Below are positions 1-9,153 of a DNA stretch of 64,000 bases, piece after piece (within the stretch, counting starts at the first letter, position 1; every line of letters begins with the position of its first letter). A program made the translations under genes and the position numbers. The DNA is from Actinomadura hibisca NBRC 15177 (GTDB lineage: Bacteria; Actinomycetota; Actinomycetes; Streptosporangiales; Streptosporangiaceae). Below the pieces are notes generated by a model. It was not told where the DNA came from. It made no database searches and saw only the letters and a program-made list of their open reading frames with translations. Where the stretch lies: assembly GCF_001552635.1 (NCBI RefSeq), contig NZ_BCRO01000011.1:186001-250000 (forward strand). The letters are read 5' to 3'.

Positions 1-194
1 ATGTTGGGCTGCGCCTCCACCCACGCCTCCATCAACCCGTTGGGCGTGGGCCAACGGCCATAACCGGCGAGACGGGCCGACGCCGGCGCGGGCGCCGCGG
101 AAGCCTCGGGCACGACGGCCAGAGGTGCCACCAGCAGCGCCACGGCCGCCCACAGGGACCACAGGAACGACGTCCTCTTGCTGGTCTCTTCCAT
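1..194 (-). CDS. Secreted protein, N-terminal part (cut by window start)
   Basis: An open frame reads leftwards from an ATG at 192-194 and runs off the window, giving 64 residues. A purine-rich AAGGAAAGAC lies just before the start. The product begins MEETSKRTSFLWSL, followed by a hydrophobic stretch (about residues 10-27) and an Ala-rich PEASAAPAP cleavage region, so it is a Sec signal peptide. The mature part (GYGRWPTPNGLMEAWVEAQPN) is too short to assign to a family. The frame is the only one here with a start, an RBS and a signal peptide. Function unknown. Confidence 0.6.
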   Translation of the reverse strand, partial: MEETSKRTSFLWSLWAAVALLVAPLAVVPEASAAPAPASARLAGYGRWPTPNGLMEAWVEAQPN

Positions 195-204
195 GTCTTT
201 CCTT

Positions 205-249
205 CCGCTGGTTCGGACTCGCGCTTTCATGCTCGATTCGAACCAGCGG
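205..249. repeat. 11-bp perfect inverted repeat upstream of the secreted-protein gene
   Basis: CCGCTGGTTCG at 205-215 is repeated inverted as CGAACCAGCGG at 239-249, with 23 bp between. It lies 11 bp before the start codon of the leftward secreted-protein gene, so it could be an operator or a 5'-UTR hairpin. The rest of the 195-416 gap shows no convincing gene. Confidence 0.45.
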
Positions 250-416
250 AAAGAGCACCACCTGGCGTCGACACGCCACCGGTTGATGCTTCAACCCCAA
301 GGGACCCACAGACCGACCTGCCGCAGACACCACAGCGTTAGGACAGGCGGCCGCCTGCGTCTGCTTTCCCGTGGTCAGGTCGTTGGTCACCTGTTCAGTG
401 TGCCCATCTGGGGCCC

Positions 417-1637
417 TCAGCGGCGACCGCGGAAGGTGCGGCGTAGGTCCTCGATCCACTCCGCAGGGACCTCCCACGGGATGAAGTGGCCGCCCCGGTC
501 GTGCGCGGTGAGGTTGACGTGGTTGTACCAGGCGGCCCGATCGCTGTCGACGAAGTGGCGGACCCGCTGCTCGGTGGTCACGCCCGGCGGGTTCTCGTAC
601 CCGACGAACGTGATGCCGGTGGGAGCCTCCACGACCGGCCACCGGTCATGCGACGGAGTCCACGGGTAGCGGTTGTTGTTCGCGTAGGTGCGGATCGAGG
701 TGCCGATCGTGTTGTTCACCCAGAAGATCATGGCGTGGGTGAGCAGGTCGTCCTTGCCGAACACCGTCTCGATGTCACCGCCGTCGTCGCTCCAGCTCAT
801 CCAGCGCTGGAGTATCCACGCGAGCATTCCCACGGGCGAGTCCGACAGCCCGTACGACAGAGTGCTGGAGTCCAGCACGTGCGCGGCCAGATGGACGGCG
901 AACCGCTTGTCCAACGCCACGACCTGCGCATGGACGTCCGCAGGCAACCCCTCGGGGATGGGACGGCCACCACTGAAATCCCAGGCCCGATCGCCGTTGA
1001 AGAAGTCGAGCCTCAGACCGGAGCCGATGTGGATCGCATACAGCTCATCGGCGTACTTGTGCCCGAGCTGGCCGGTGACGAGTGCCCCGACGTCGCAACC
1101 GACGGCAGCGTACCGCTCGTAGCCGAGCGTCCCGGTCATCAGGGTGTGCCACAGATCCGCGACCTTCCAGAAGTTCATGTCCGGACGGTCCGGCAACGGG
1201 GCCGAGAACCCGAACCCCGGGAAGGAAGGCACGATCACCTCGAACGCCTCGGCCGGGTCTCCCCCGTAGGCGCCCGGATCCGCTAGCGGATCGACGACCC
1301 TGGACCAGTGCCAGAAGGTCCACGGCCAGCCGTGCGTGAGGATCAGCGGCGTCGGGTCCGGCCCCACACCGGGCCGGCGCATGAAGTGCACCGGCACGCC
1401 GTCCACCTCGACGCGGTAGTGCTCGTAGGCGTTGATCGCCGCCTCGGCCTTGCGCCAGTCGTACCCGTTGCGCCAGTACTCCACGAGTTCTTGCAGGTAG
1501 GCGCGGTTGACGCCGTAGTAGGAGTCGTCGTTGCCCGCGTCGACCGGCCAGCGGGTGAGGGCGAGCCGCTGACGCAGGTCGGCGAGCACGTCGTCGGGGA
1601 CCTGGATGGGCGTCGGCGTCAGGGGGAAGTCGGCCAT
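417..1637 (-). CDS. Epoxide hydrolase (alpha/beta hydrolase with EHN N-terminal domain)
   Basis: Predicted to hydrolyse epoxides to diols in the cytoplasm. The 406-residue product has the N-terminal epoxide-hydrolase cap region (about 1-100, PLTPTPIQVPDDVLADLRQ) followed by the alpha/beta hydrolase core. Visible are the oxyanion HGW (102-104), the nucleophilic Asp182 in VGCDVGAL, and the C-terminal His384 in DRGGHFIPWE. Length fits bacterial EphA/EHN-type enzymes. I chose ATG at 1637, preceded by GAGGACG, over a GTG at 1649. It lies 8 bp downstream of the MarR gene and is probably cotranscribed with it. Physiological substrate unknown. Confidence 0.88.
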   Translation of the reverse strand: MADFPLTPTPIQVPDDVLADLRQRLALTRWPVDAGNDDSYYGVNRAYLQELVEYWRNGYDWRKAEAAINAYEHYRVEVDGVPVHFMRRPGVGPDPTPLILTHGWPWTFWHWSRVVDPLADPGAYGGDPAEAFEVIVPSFPGFGFSAPLPDRPDMNFWKVADLWHTLMTGTLGYERYAAVGCDVGALVTGQLGHKYADELYAIHIGSGLRLDFFNGDRAWDFSGGRPIPEGLPADVHAQVVALDKRFAVHLAAHVLDSSTLSYGLSDSPVGMLAWILQRWMSWSDDGGDIETVFGKDDLLTHAMIFWVNNTIGTSIRTYANNNRYPWTPSHDRWPVVEAPTGITFVGYENPPGVTTEQRVRHFVDSDRAAWYNHVNLTAHDRGGHFIPWEVPAEWIEDLRRTFRGRR

Positions 1638-1645
1638 GCTCGTCC

Positions 1646-2098
1646 TCACTGCTCGTCCCGGGAACCGCCCAGCTCGGCGATACGACGCAGGGCGGGCAGC
1701 GCGGCGGCGATCGCGGAGCGTTCCTCGGCCGAGAGCCGGTCGAGAACCGGCGCGAGCCGGGCGATCCGGTCGGCGCGGCGAGCGGCGACGATCTCGGCGC
1801 CCGCGGGAGTGATGTGCACGAGCACGGCCCGGCCGTCACGGGGATCGGGCCGCCGCTCGACCAGTCCGTCGCCTTCGAGCCGGGTCACCATCTGCGTGAT
1901 GGCCGACTGCGTGACCTGCTCGGTCGCGGTGAGCTCACCGAGCCGCAACGGACTGCGCCGGGCCAGCGTGTGCAGGACCGACAGCGTGGTGAAGCTGAGC
2001 CGCTGGACCGAGGACAGCCGGATGTAGAACCCGTTGAACTCCTCGACCGCCGCCGCCATCTCGCCCGGATCCAGCTCGGGCGCGCCCTCCCCTGCCAT
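1646..2098 (-). CDS. MarR-family transcriptional regulator
   Basis: A 150-residue winged-helix regulator. The DNA-binding core is visible at about 45-105: LRLGELTATEQVTQSAITQMVTR is the HTH and VERRPDPRDGRAVLVHITPAG is the wing with the typical D-x-R-D-x-R signature. Terminal helices would form the dimer interface. MarR proteins usually respond to small phenolic or lipophilic ligands and control adjacent genes. Here the epoxide hydrolase follows 8 bp downstream on the same strand, so it likely controls that enzyme and itself. An ACTTA-TT-TAAGT palindrome lies about 20 bp before its start. Confidence 0.9.
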   Translation of the reverse strand: MAGEGAPELDPGEMAAAVEEFNGFYIRLSSVQRLSFTTLSVLHTLARRSPLRLGELTATEQVTQSAITQMVTRLEGDGLVERRPDPRDGRAVLVHITPAGAEIVAARRADRIARLAPVLDRLSAEERSAIAAALPALRRIAELGGSRDEQ

Positions 2099-2116
2099 GC
2101 CGAAACTGTATCAGCA

Positions 2117-2128
2117 ACTTATTTAAGT
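2117..2128. promoter_or_regulatory. Candidate MarR operator
   Basis: ACTTATTTAAGT has perfect 5-bp arms (ACTTA/TAAGT) and is the most AT-rich spot in the 2099-2283 gap. It sits 19 bp before the MarR start codon. MarR proteins commonly autoregulate at such palindromes; assignment is by position only. Confidence 0.4.
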
Positions 2129-2283
2129 ATCTGATGGATATGAGGTCGTTCAGGACAGGAGGGGTCCACGCCGTCGGTGTTCCCCTCAAGTGGAGTCGAT
2201 CGATGCCGTAGGCGTCGTCCGCCTGGATCGGATGCCACCTCCGCGCGGTAGATGGCATCCGACTGGCCGCGCGACGGAACCGG

Positions 2284-3003
2284 CTACGCGCTCTGGGCCA
2301 CCAGACCGGCGTCGATGACCTCGGCGATAAGGCCGGCGCCCCGGCTGTTCTGGTGGACCTGGTCGGTCGTGAGCACGAGACCTCGCCGCCGCGAGATCGA
2401 GTCGAGGCTACGGCGCAGCACCCCGTGCTGGACGAGGACGCCGATGGTCTCCGCGGGCTTCACCTGCCGGTAGGGAGTCGGCGGCGGGTCCGCTCGGCGC
2501 AGTTCCTCGACCTGGCGTTCGTGGAGCGGAAGGTAGGCCACCTCGTTGGCGGCGGCGACCTCGGCGATCATCCGGCTGTACGCCTGCGACGCCTGCGCCG
2601 CCGGCCCGTCGAGTTGCTGACCGAGCATCGGTATCGACAGCAGACCGATCGTCGCGTCGGTCTCCGCTCGCAGCCGTGCGACGACGGCTTCCAGGCACTG
2701 CTGGAACCAGCCGGCCGACGGGCGCTCGGGGAGCCGTTTGCGCTTCATGACCTGCTCGACGGGGTAGTCGGCAAGGCTCGCTCGGGCGTCGTTGGTCCCG
2801 ATCAACACGGTGATCACATCGGGCGGGTTCGTGACGACGGCATCGAGGCGCTGCAAGAGGTTGTAGGCGAAGTCGCCGTTGACGCCGAAACGGGCGAACT
2901 GCACGTCGCTGGACGGGTGGCGTCGTCCGAGAAGATCCAGGTAGTCGAAGCTGAACTGCGCGCGGGTGAGGCTGTCGCCGAGGCACGCGATGCGGGTCGT
3001 CAC
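2284..3003 (-). CDS. SGNH/GDSL-family hydrolase
   Basis: A 239-residue SGNH esterase or lipase-like hydrolase. Block I GDSL with Ser11 is at the N-terminus, block II Gly is in FGVNGDF (about 40-45), block III GTND is at 69-72, and block V has Asp214 and His217 in TTDQVHQ. There is no signal peptide, so it is predicted cytoplasmic. The start is GTG at 3003 with a strong GGAGGAA RBS; longer frames upstream belong to other reading frames. It overlaps the stop of a putative 60-residue ORF by 4 bp (GTGA). An AraC regulator lies upstream on the same strand. Substrate unknown. Confidence 0.87.
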   Translation of the reverse strand: MTTRIACLGDSLTRAQFSFDYLDLLGRRHPSSDVQFARFGVNGDFAYNLLQRLDAVVTNPPDVITVLIGTNDARASLADYPVEQVMKRKRLPERPSAGWFQQCLEAVVARLRAETDATIGLLSIPMLGQQLDGPAAQASQAYSRMIAEVAAANEVAYLPLHERQVEELRRADPPPTPYRQVKPAETIGVLVQHGVLRRSLDSISRRRGLVLTTDQVHQNSRGAGLIAEVIDAGLVAQSA

Positions 3004-3182
3004 GGCGCTTCCTCCGGGCTGAGCGTGCTGACGCGTCCGGTCCGAGGACGGTGGTCGGTGCCGAGGACCGCAGTGATGGCCGGGGCGCTGTGGGCCTGGA
3101 GCACCTCCGGGGCCCAGGTGAAGCCCTCGACGGGGGCGGCCCGCAAGTCCATGGCATCGCGTTCGTGGTTGACGAGTCTCAT
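3000..3182 (-). CDS. Possible small protein, 60 residues
   Basis: Between the AraC regulator and the SGNH hydrolase, on the same strand, an ATG at 3182 opens a 60-residue frame (MRLVNHERDAMDLRAAPVEG...). Its stop overlaps the hydrolase GTG start by 4 bp, a common sign of translational coupling. The composition is protein-like rather than the Arg/Pro-rich pattern of antisense shadows. The RBS is weak, and an internal ATG at Met11 is an alternative start. No family recognised. Confidence 0.4.
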   Translation of the reverse strand: MRLVNHERDAMDLRAAPVEGFTWAPEVLQAHSAPAITAVLGTDHRPRTGRVSTLSPEEAP

Positions 3183-3264
3183 ACCGACGATCGTCCACGG
3201 CAACGATCGGACGGTCTTGAAGAAAAGGGAAGAGAAGCCGACGCCAAGGGCAGACGGCCGGCGG

Positions 3265-4101
3265 CTACCCGGCTCCGAGGAGGACTTCACTGCGACGCCA
3301 GGCCGTCGGCGACCGGCCCGTGAACTCGCGCCAGTCCCGAACCAGATGGGCCTGGTCGGCATAGCCGGAGACGGCTGCCACATCACCCCACGGGAGCGGG
3401 TCCCGCGCCGCCGCCAGTTCGTGCGCGTGCTCGAAGCGCAGGACTCGGGCGAAGGTCTTCGGCGACAGGCCCACCTCACCGCGAAACCGCTCGGTGAGGT
3501 AACGACGGCTCCAGCCGAGTTCCGCGGCGACCGCACCAACCTGGACGCGACCCCGCGCGGCGACGAGGCGGCGCCACGCCTCGGCCACCTCGGGACGCGC
3601 CCAGCGCACATGGTCGCCGCAAGCGCCACGGCCAACGGCTCGGAGCAGCAACTCGTCCAGCGCGGTGAACCGCGCCGCCCATGTCGTCGCCGATCGGAGC
3701 CGGTCGACCAGCTCGACGGCAAGCGCTCCGAGAAGCTCGTCAAGTGGAACCAGGCGGTGGGCGAGCTCGGCGGACGGCACGCCGTAAATGGCCCGAGCCC
3801 CGAGCGGTGTCAGCGACACCTGAACACCGTGCTGGCGTCCATCGTGGTGAATCGCGACGGACCGGCACATCAGACCGCTGGCCACGCTGCCGAACCGGGC
3901 GACCGGCGACCCGTCGTCAACACCCGCCGCCACCTCCAGAGGATCTGACAGGCTGATCACCGCGGTGAGCGCGCGGCTCGGCGGGCCGCAGTGCACCCCC
4001 GCCGGGAGCCCGCGGAGATCGAAGCCGACATACGAGTCGACGTACTCCCGCAGGGCGGGCGCCGGACGTGCGGCGATCCCGGTGGCCGTGTAGTCCTCCA
4101 T
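3265..4101 (-). CDS. AraC-family transcriptional regulator
   Basis: A 278-residue regulator with a DUF6597/AraC-type N-terminal sensor region (about 1-160, rich in beta-strand-like sequence) and a C-terminal double HTH. The HTH region covers about 190-275: VGAVAAELGWSRRYLTERFR and WGDVAAVSGYADQAHLVRDWR, ending FTGRSPTAWRR. It belongs to the group of AraC proteins similar to the one at 43503-44345 in this window. It precedes a small ORF and the SGNH hydrolase on the same strand and may control them. The 158-bp gap upstream (4102-4259) holds a weak CCTGGTC/GACCAGG inverted pair and nothing firmer. Confidence 0.88.
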   Translation of the reverse strand: MEDYTATGIAARPAPALREYVDSYVGFDLRGLPAGVHCGPPSRALTAVISLSDPLEVAAGVDDGSPVARFGSVASGLMCRSVAIHHDGRQHGVQVSLTPLGARAIYGVPSAELAHRLVPLDELLGALAVELVDRLRSATTWAARFTALDELLLRAVGRGACGDHVRWARPEVAEAWRRLVAARGRVQVGAVAAELGWSRRYLTERFRGEVGLSPKTFARVLRFEHAHELAAARDPLPWGDVAAVSGYADQAHLVRDWREFTGRSPTAWRRSEVLLGAG

Positions 4102-4259
4102 CTTTGTCAGTGTATGAGCCGTTCAATCGAGGAGTGCGTTGCCCTCGTTGAGGGGGTTGTTGTTTGGAGAGGGGAGAGAAACTTCTTAACCCTGGTCCTT
4201 TACATAGTAAGAATGCATAGGGTGACCAGGCTGGGTCGCCTTCCGGATCTACGCAGTGA

Positions 4260-5492
4260 TCATCGTGTTTCGAGCCCGGGGCGCTCGTCCTCAAAGCCTC
4301 TGCTGTCCTGAGGTGTCCCCTCGCTTGGGAACTCGGCTTCGCTGGAGTTCGTCAGGGCTCGATCGGCCAGGCCGGTGGCCACCGGTAGGGCTGTGACCAG
4401 GGCGGCCAGGATCAGCAGCGGACGGGCGCCCGTTGTGGCCAGCAGGCCCGCTGCGGCTGCGCCCAGGGAAGAGAAGGCCACCTTCGTTCCTGCGCTGATG
4501 ATGAACACCTGGGCGTGCAGCTCGGGTGGCGTGTAGGTGGCGCGAGCCGCCAGTGTCGCGGTGAAGGCGGTCGCGGTCATCATGCCGATCAGCGCGAAAC
4601 CGGCGAGCGCGTAGGGCAGGGCGGGCGCAGCGGCGCACAGGGCGGTGGCGGCGGCCAGCGCGGTGAAGCGCCAGTGGGCCGCGTTCTCGGGGTCGCCGCG
4701 CAGCGGGAAGACGATGACCAGCGCTGAGCCCGCAAGGTTGCCTAGGCCGTAGACCAGGACCAGCGTCGCCCCGGAACCGTGCAGTTCCTTGCCGTAGGTC
4801 GCGGCGACGACCGGTAGCGCGCCCAGTTGCAGCGCGTTGAGCATGGTCATCGTGGTCACGCGGCGAAGGGGGCCGTGGCTGGCCAGTAGACGCAGGGCGG
4901 CTCGGATGGCGGGTGGGCGGGTGTTCTCGGTGTGGGCTCTTGGCAGGGTTAAGACGATCAAGCCTGCGGCGGCAGCCGCTCCGCTGAGCGTCAGTAGTGC
5001 TGCCAAGGGACCGGCCAGCCATGTCACGGCCGCGACGATCGCCGGGCCTGCTGTTCCGCCGACGCCGTAGGTCAGCGCGTCCCAGCCCTGGGCGCGGCGT
5101 TGTGCCCGTCCGCCGCGCTCCGTCAGCGCGGCCAGCTGGCTGCTCAGGCCGCCGGTGAGCAGGGGGCCGCAGAGTCCGGCGATCGCGATCGGCAGCAGGG
5201 CCGCAGCCAATGGGACCCGGCCCACGGCGAGTGCTCCGCAGGCCAGTGCCAGGCCGTAGAGCAGGTAGGCCACGCTCAACGGTCGGCGCTGGTCACGCGC
5301 CCGGTCCAGCCGCCGCGCCGCCCACGGGCCCGCCAGGTGCGGCGCGCTCAGCGCCGCCGCCAGGAAGCCGCCCGCCGCCGCGCCCGCCTGGGCCTGCAAC
5401 GCCAGCAGCACCAGGCCCACCGCCGCGCCGCTGTCGGCCGCGCGCACCAGCATCGCCGTCGTCACGTACCGGACCAGTCCGGGAGCGGCCAT
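4260..5492 (-). CDS. MFS transporter
   Basis: A 410-residue integral membrane protein with about 12 hydrophobic segments rich in Ala, Leu and Gly, consistent with a major facilitator efflux permease. The cytoplasmic loop after helix 2 carries ARRLDRARDQRRPLS in place of the usual G-x-x-x-D-R-x-G-R-R. The last 30 residues are hydrophilic. The start at 5492 has a strong GGGGAGGAG RBS. It is divergent from the CGNR zinc-finger regulator; the two promoters share a 23-bp inverted repeat, so the regulator probably controls the pump. Substrate unknown; drug or metabolite export is the usual role in such pairs. Confidence 0.85.
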   Translation of the reverse strand: MAAPGLVRYVTTAMLVRAADSGAAVGLVLLALQAQAGAAAGGFLAAALSAPHLAGPWAARRLDRARDQRRPLSVAYLLYGLALACGALAVGRVPLAAALLPIAIAGLCGPLLTGGLSSQLAALTERGGRAQRRAQGWDALTYGVGGTAGPAIVAAVTWLAGPLAALLTLSGAAAAAGLIVLTLPRAHTENTRPPAIRAALRLLASHGPLRRVTTMTMLNALQLGALPVVAATYGKELHGSGATLVLVYGLGNLAGSALVIVFPLRGDPENAAHWRFTALAAATALCAAAPALPYALAGFALIGMMTATAFTATLAARATYTPPELHAQVFIISAGTKVAFSSLGAAAAGLLATTGARPLLILAALVTALPVATGLADRALTNSSEAEFPSEGTPQDSRGFEDERPGLETR

Positions 5493-5512
5493 CGTGGGGG
5501 CTCCTCCCCTAT

Positions 5513-5575
5513 CGTCACCCTATTGACCGGTGACGACATTGCCAGGTCGGCACGTCACCGGTCAATATGGTGACG
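5513..5575. promoter_or_regulatory. Large inverted repeat operator between MFS and CGNR genes
   Basis: Arms of 23 bp at 5513-5535 and 5553-5575 are reverse complements with a single mismatch (C at 5520) and are separated by 17 bp. Each arm contains TATTGACCGGTGACG. The left arm ends 21 bp before the MFS start codon; the right arm reaches the start region of the CGNR gene. The position fits an operator controlling both divergent genes. Confidence 0.65.
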
Positions 5576-6111
5576 TGTTCCTGTTTCTCAGCGGCCGCCC
5601 GTGCCTGGATCTGACCACCACCTTGCAGGTGCGCCATCACGCCACGCCTCGCGAGACCCTCCTCACCCCGGCGGACGTCGCCCTTTGGAGCAAGGAGGCG
5701 GGCTTGGCCGACGGGCTGGCCGTCGATGCCGGTGGGTTGGAGCGCACCCGGCGGCTACGCGAGGTCGTGCATCGGCTCTGCCGCGCCGTGCTGGAAGGTG
5801 TTCCGTTCGGTGCGGCCGATCTCGCGGCGCTCAACGACGCCGCCGGCGTTCCGCCGCTGGTGCCTCGTCTGACGGCGGAGGGCACCAAGGGGCACTGCGG
5901 CGATCTCGGCCAGGTGTTGTCCACGCTGGCCCGAGACGCCATCGACCTGCTGTCGGGCCCCTACAGCGAACGCATCCGCGAGTGCGCCCACTCCGATTGC
6001 AGCCGCCTGTTCCTGGACGCCTCGCACGCGGGCCGCCGTCGCTGGTGCGGCATGACGTCCTGTGGCAACAAGGCCAAGGCCGCCGCCTACCGCCGCCGCA
6101 AAAGTGGTTGA
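5530..6111 (+). CDS. CGNR zinc-finger transcriptional regulator (ABATE domain)
   Basis: A 193-residue protein with an N-terminal ABATE-type region starting at FLSGRPCLDL and a C-terminal CGNR zinc finger at about 150-185. The finger shows CAHSDCSRLFLD, then RRWCGMTSCGNKAKAAAYRRR, with four cysteines spaced to bind zinc and the eponymous CGNR-like CGNK. Such proteins are thought to be DNA-binding regulators, often next to transporters. It is divergent from the MFS pump. The start is uncertain: GTG 5530 gives the longest frame but has no RBS and lies inside the inverted repeat. GTG 5575 (178 residues) immediately after the repeat may be the real, leaderless start. Confidence 0.85.
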   Translation: MTTLPGRHVTGQYGDVFLFLSGRPCLDLTTTLQVRHHATPRETLLTPADVALWSKEAGLADGLAVDAGGLERTRRLREVVHRLCRAVLEGVPFGAADLAALNDAAGVPPLVPRLTAEGTKGHCGDLGQVLSTLARDAIDLLSGPYSERIRECAHSDCSRLFLDASHAGRRRWCGMTSCGNKAKAAAYRRRKSG

Positions 6112-6126
6112 GTCCGTGTCAGATGC

Positions 6127-6459
6127 TCATTCCTTCGGTGTGCCGATCCGGAGCCGGTTGCCGTCCGGGTCGCGCAGCTCGATCTCGCGCGCCCACGGAG
6201 CGTCCTGCGGCTGCACCCCGAACTCGGAAGCGACCGCATCGACATCGCGAACGCGCAGGTAGAGCAACGTATCGGGGCGGGCGTCGCCCTCGTGCTCCGA
6301 CAGGAACAACCGCAGCTGATCCCGGGCGACCTCGACGAACGCCGGGAAGCCCGGCTCGAAGCGGTGTTCCCACTGTTTCGTGAAGCCCAGCCGCTCGTAC
6401 CAACCGATCGCCACCGCGGCGTCCGCGACGCGCAGAATGGGAATGATCTCCTCGTCCAT
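6127..6459 (-). CDS. Glyoxalase/bleomycin-resistance-type VOC protein
   Basis: A 110-residue single VOC-fold protein. IIPILRVADAAVAIGWYERLGF is the first beta-alpha-beta unit, and EIELRDPDGNRLRIG near the C-terminus is the conserved last strand pair. It resembles the bleomycin-binding or glyoxalase-like group, usually dimers acting as drug-sequestering proteins or small-molecule enzymes. The metal residues are not clearly complete (Asn-Arg-Leu replaces the usual Glu after DPDGN), so a non-catalytic binding role is possible. It lies convergent with the CGNR gene (15 bp apart) and 16 bp downstream of the ROK gene on the same strand. Confidence 0.8.
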   Translation of the reverse strand: MDEEIIPILRVADAAVAIGWYERLGFTKQWEHRFEPGFPAFVEVARDQLRLFLSEHEGDARPDTLLYLRVRDVDAVASEFGVQPQDAPWAREIELRDPDGNRLRIGTPKE

Positions 6460-6475
6460 GTGACCAGTGTGGCGG

Positions 6476-7687
6476 TCAGGCCGAGCGCGGGTGCGGTTCG
6501 GACGGGGCGAGCGCGCCGTTCAGGAAACGTTCGACCGGCAGCGTCGCCGCGCCGAGCGCGACCGCGTCGGGGCCCATCCGGCACAGCTCGATCGACACCG
6601 TCGCGAACGGGTGCACGCGCGAGTGCCGCCGCGCCGCCTCGCGGATCGCGGGCAGCAGCCGCTCGCCGAGCAGCAGGCCCGCCCAGCCGCCGAGGATGAC
6701 GCGCTCGGGGTCGAACAGGTTGATCAGGTCGGCGATGCCCGCGCCGAGGTAGAGGGCGGTCTCCTCCAGCACCCGGGCGGCGTGCTCGTCGGAGTCGGCG
6801 CGGTCGAGCAGGGCGGCGAGCGCCGACTCCTGGTCCCTGCCGGGCAGCGGGCGGCCGTAGCGTTCCAAAATCGCCTCGGCCCCGGCGTACGCCTCCAGGC
6901 AGCCCGCCGAGCCGCAGCGGCAGTCGCGGCCGCCGACCATGACGGTGACGTGCCCCCACTCCCCCGCGCTGGAGGTGGAGCCGCGGTGGGTGACGCCGTT
7001 GCTGATGATGCTCGCGCCGACGCCGGAGCCGATCAGGCCGATGACCGCGTGCTGCGCGCCCCGGCCCGCGCCGAACCACAGCTCGGCCTGGCCCATGGTC
7101 TTGGCGCCGTTGTCGATGTACAGCGGCAGGTCGGTGCCCGTGCGGAGCATCCGTTCCAGCGGGACCGCGTCCCAGCCGTAGGTGGGGCCGTGCACGAGGA
7201 GTTCGGGGTCGCGCAGGACGACGCCGGGCACGCCGACGCCGACGCCGAGCACGGCCGCGGGGTCCACGCCGCTGTCGGCGAGCACCGCCGACAGGCCCTC
7301 CAGGATGTGCGCGACGACCACCTCGGCGGCGTGCTCGCGGGGGTCGAGCGGGTACTCGGCCTTGGCCCGCTCGGTCATCATCAGGTCGAACAGCTCGACG
7401 CGGACGCGGGTCTCGCCGACGTCCACGCCGACGACGTAGCCGTGCTCGGGGTCGATCCGCAGCAGCACGCGCGGCCGGCCGCCCTCGGACTCCACCAGGC
7501 CCGCCTCGACCACGATGCCCTCGTCGATCAGCTCGCGCATGACGTTGCTGACCGAGGCGGGGCTGAGCCCGGTGGTCCGGCTGAGGTCCTGGCGGCTGCG
7601 CGGCTGGTCGAAGTAGAGCGACCACAACAACACCGACCGGTTGTCCCGGCGCAGGTCCCGGACGGTGGCCCTCCTGCGTTCCGCCAT
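6476..7687 (-). CDS. ROK-family transcriptional regulator
   Basis: A 403-residue ROK repressor. A winged HTH occupies about 10-70 (RSRQDLSRTTGLSPASVSNVMREL), followed by the sugar-kinase-like ROK fold (VGVDVGETRVRVELFD; VGVGVPGVV). The zinc motif is seen as CRCGSAGCLEAY (about 245-255) after the GEWGH motif. Start ATG 7687 has a GGGGGACAGGA RBS; the frame extends further but without signals. It lies downstream of the sugar ABC/GH1 operon but is separated from it by a hairpin, and an AT-rich promoter-like stretch (TTATAA at 7712-7717) precedes it. It likely represses the sugar operon and is relieved by a sugar or sugar phosphate. Confidence 0.9.
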   Translation of the reverse strand: MAERRRATVRDLRRDNRSVLLWSLYFDQPRSRQDLSRTTGLSPASVSNVMRELIDEGIVVEAGLVESEGGRPRVLLRIDPEHGYVVGVDVGETRVRVELFDLMMTERAKAEYPLDPREHAAEVVVAHILEGLSAVLADSGVDPAAVLGVGVGVPGVVLRDPELLVHGPTYGWDAVPLERMLRTGTDLPLYIDNGAKTMGQAELWFGAGRGAQHAVIGLIGSGVGASIISNGVTHRGSTSSAGEWGHVTVMVGGRDCRCGSAGCLEAYAGAEAILERYGRPLPGRDQESALAALLDRADSDEHAARVLEETALYLGAGIADLINLFDPERVILGGWAGLLLGERLLPAIREAARRHSRVHPFATVSIELCRMGPDAVALGAATLPVERFLNGALAPSEPHPRSA

Positions 7688-7735
7688 TCCTGTCCCCCTT
7701 TTATTCACACCTTATAACAAAGGCTGAACAGGAGA

Positions 7736-7759
7736 GGGCCCGGCCCGGCGGCCGGGCCC
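7736..7759 (-). terminator. Hairpin after the sugar operon
   Basis: A perfect 10-bp stem (GGGCCCGGCC and its complement) with a CGGC loop lies 6 bp past the beta-glucosidase stop. There is no clear T-run, so it may be an actinomycete-type terminator or attenuator. It separates the operon from the ROK gene. Confidence 0.6.
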
Positions 7760-7765
7760 CCGCCG

Positions 7766-9136
<1,371 letters not shown>

Positions 9137-9153
9137 CGGCAGCCTTTCGGTGG

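Noticed and set aside
205-249. GGTTCGAATC-like sequence resembling a tRNA T-arm
   Set aside because: No acceptor, D or anticodon stems can be formed around it; it is part of a simple 11-bp inverted repeat.
4191-4230. CCTGGTC/GACCAGG inverted pair as terminator of the MFS gene
   Set aside because: The arms are only 7 bp with a 26-nt loop and no T-run, so it is too weak to call.
5567-5600. ATG at 5567 as start of the CGNR regulator
   Set aside because: It is out of frame with the CGNR protein; in-frame starts are GTG 5530 or GTG 5575.
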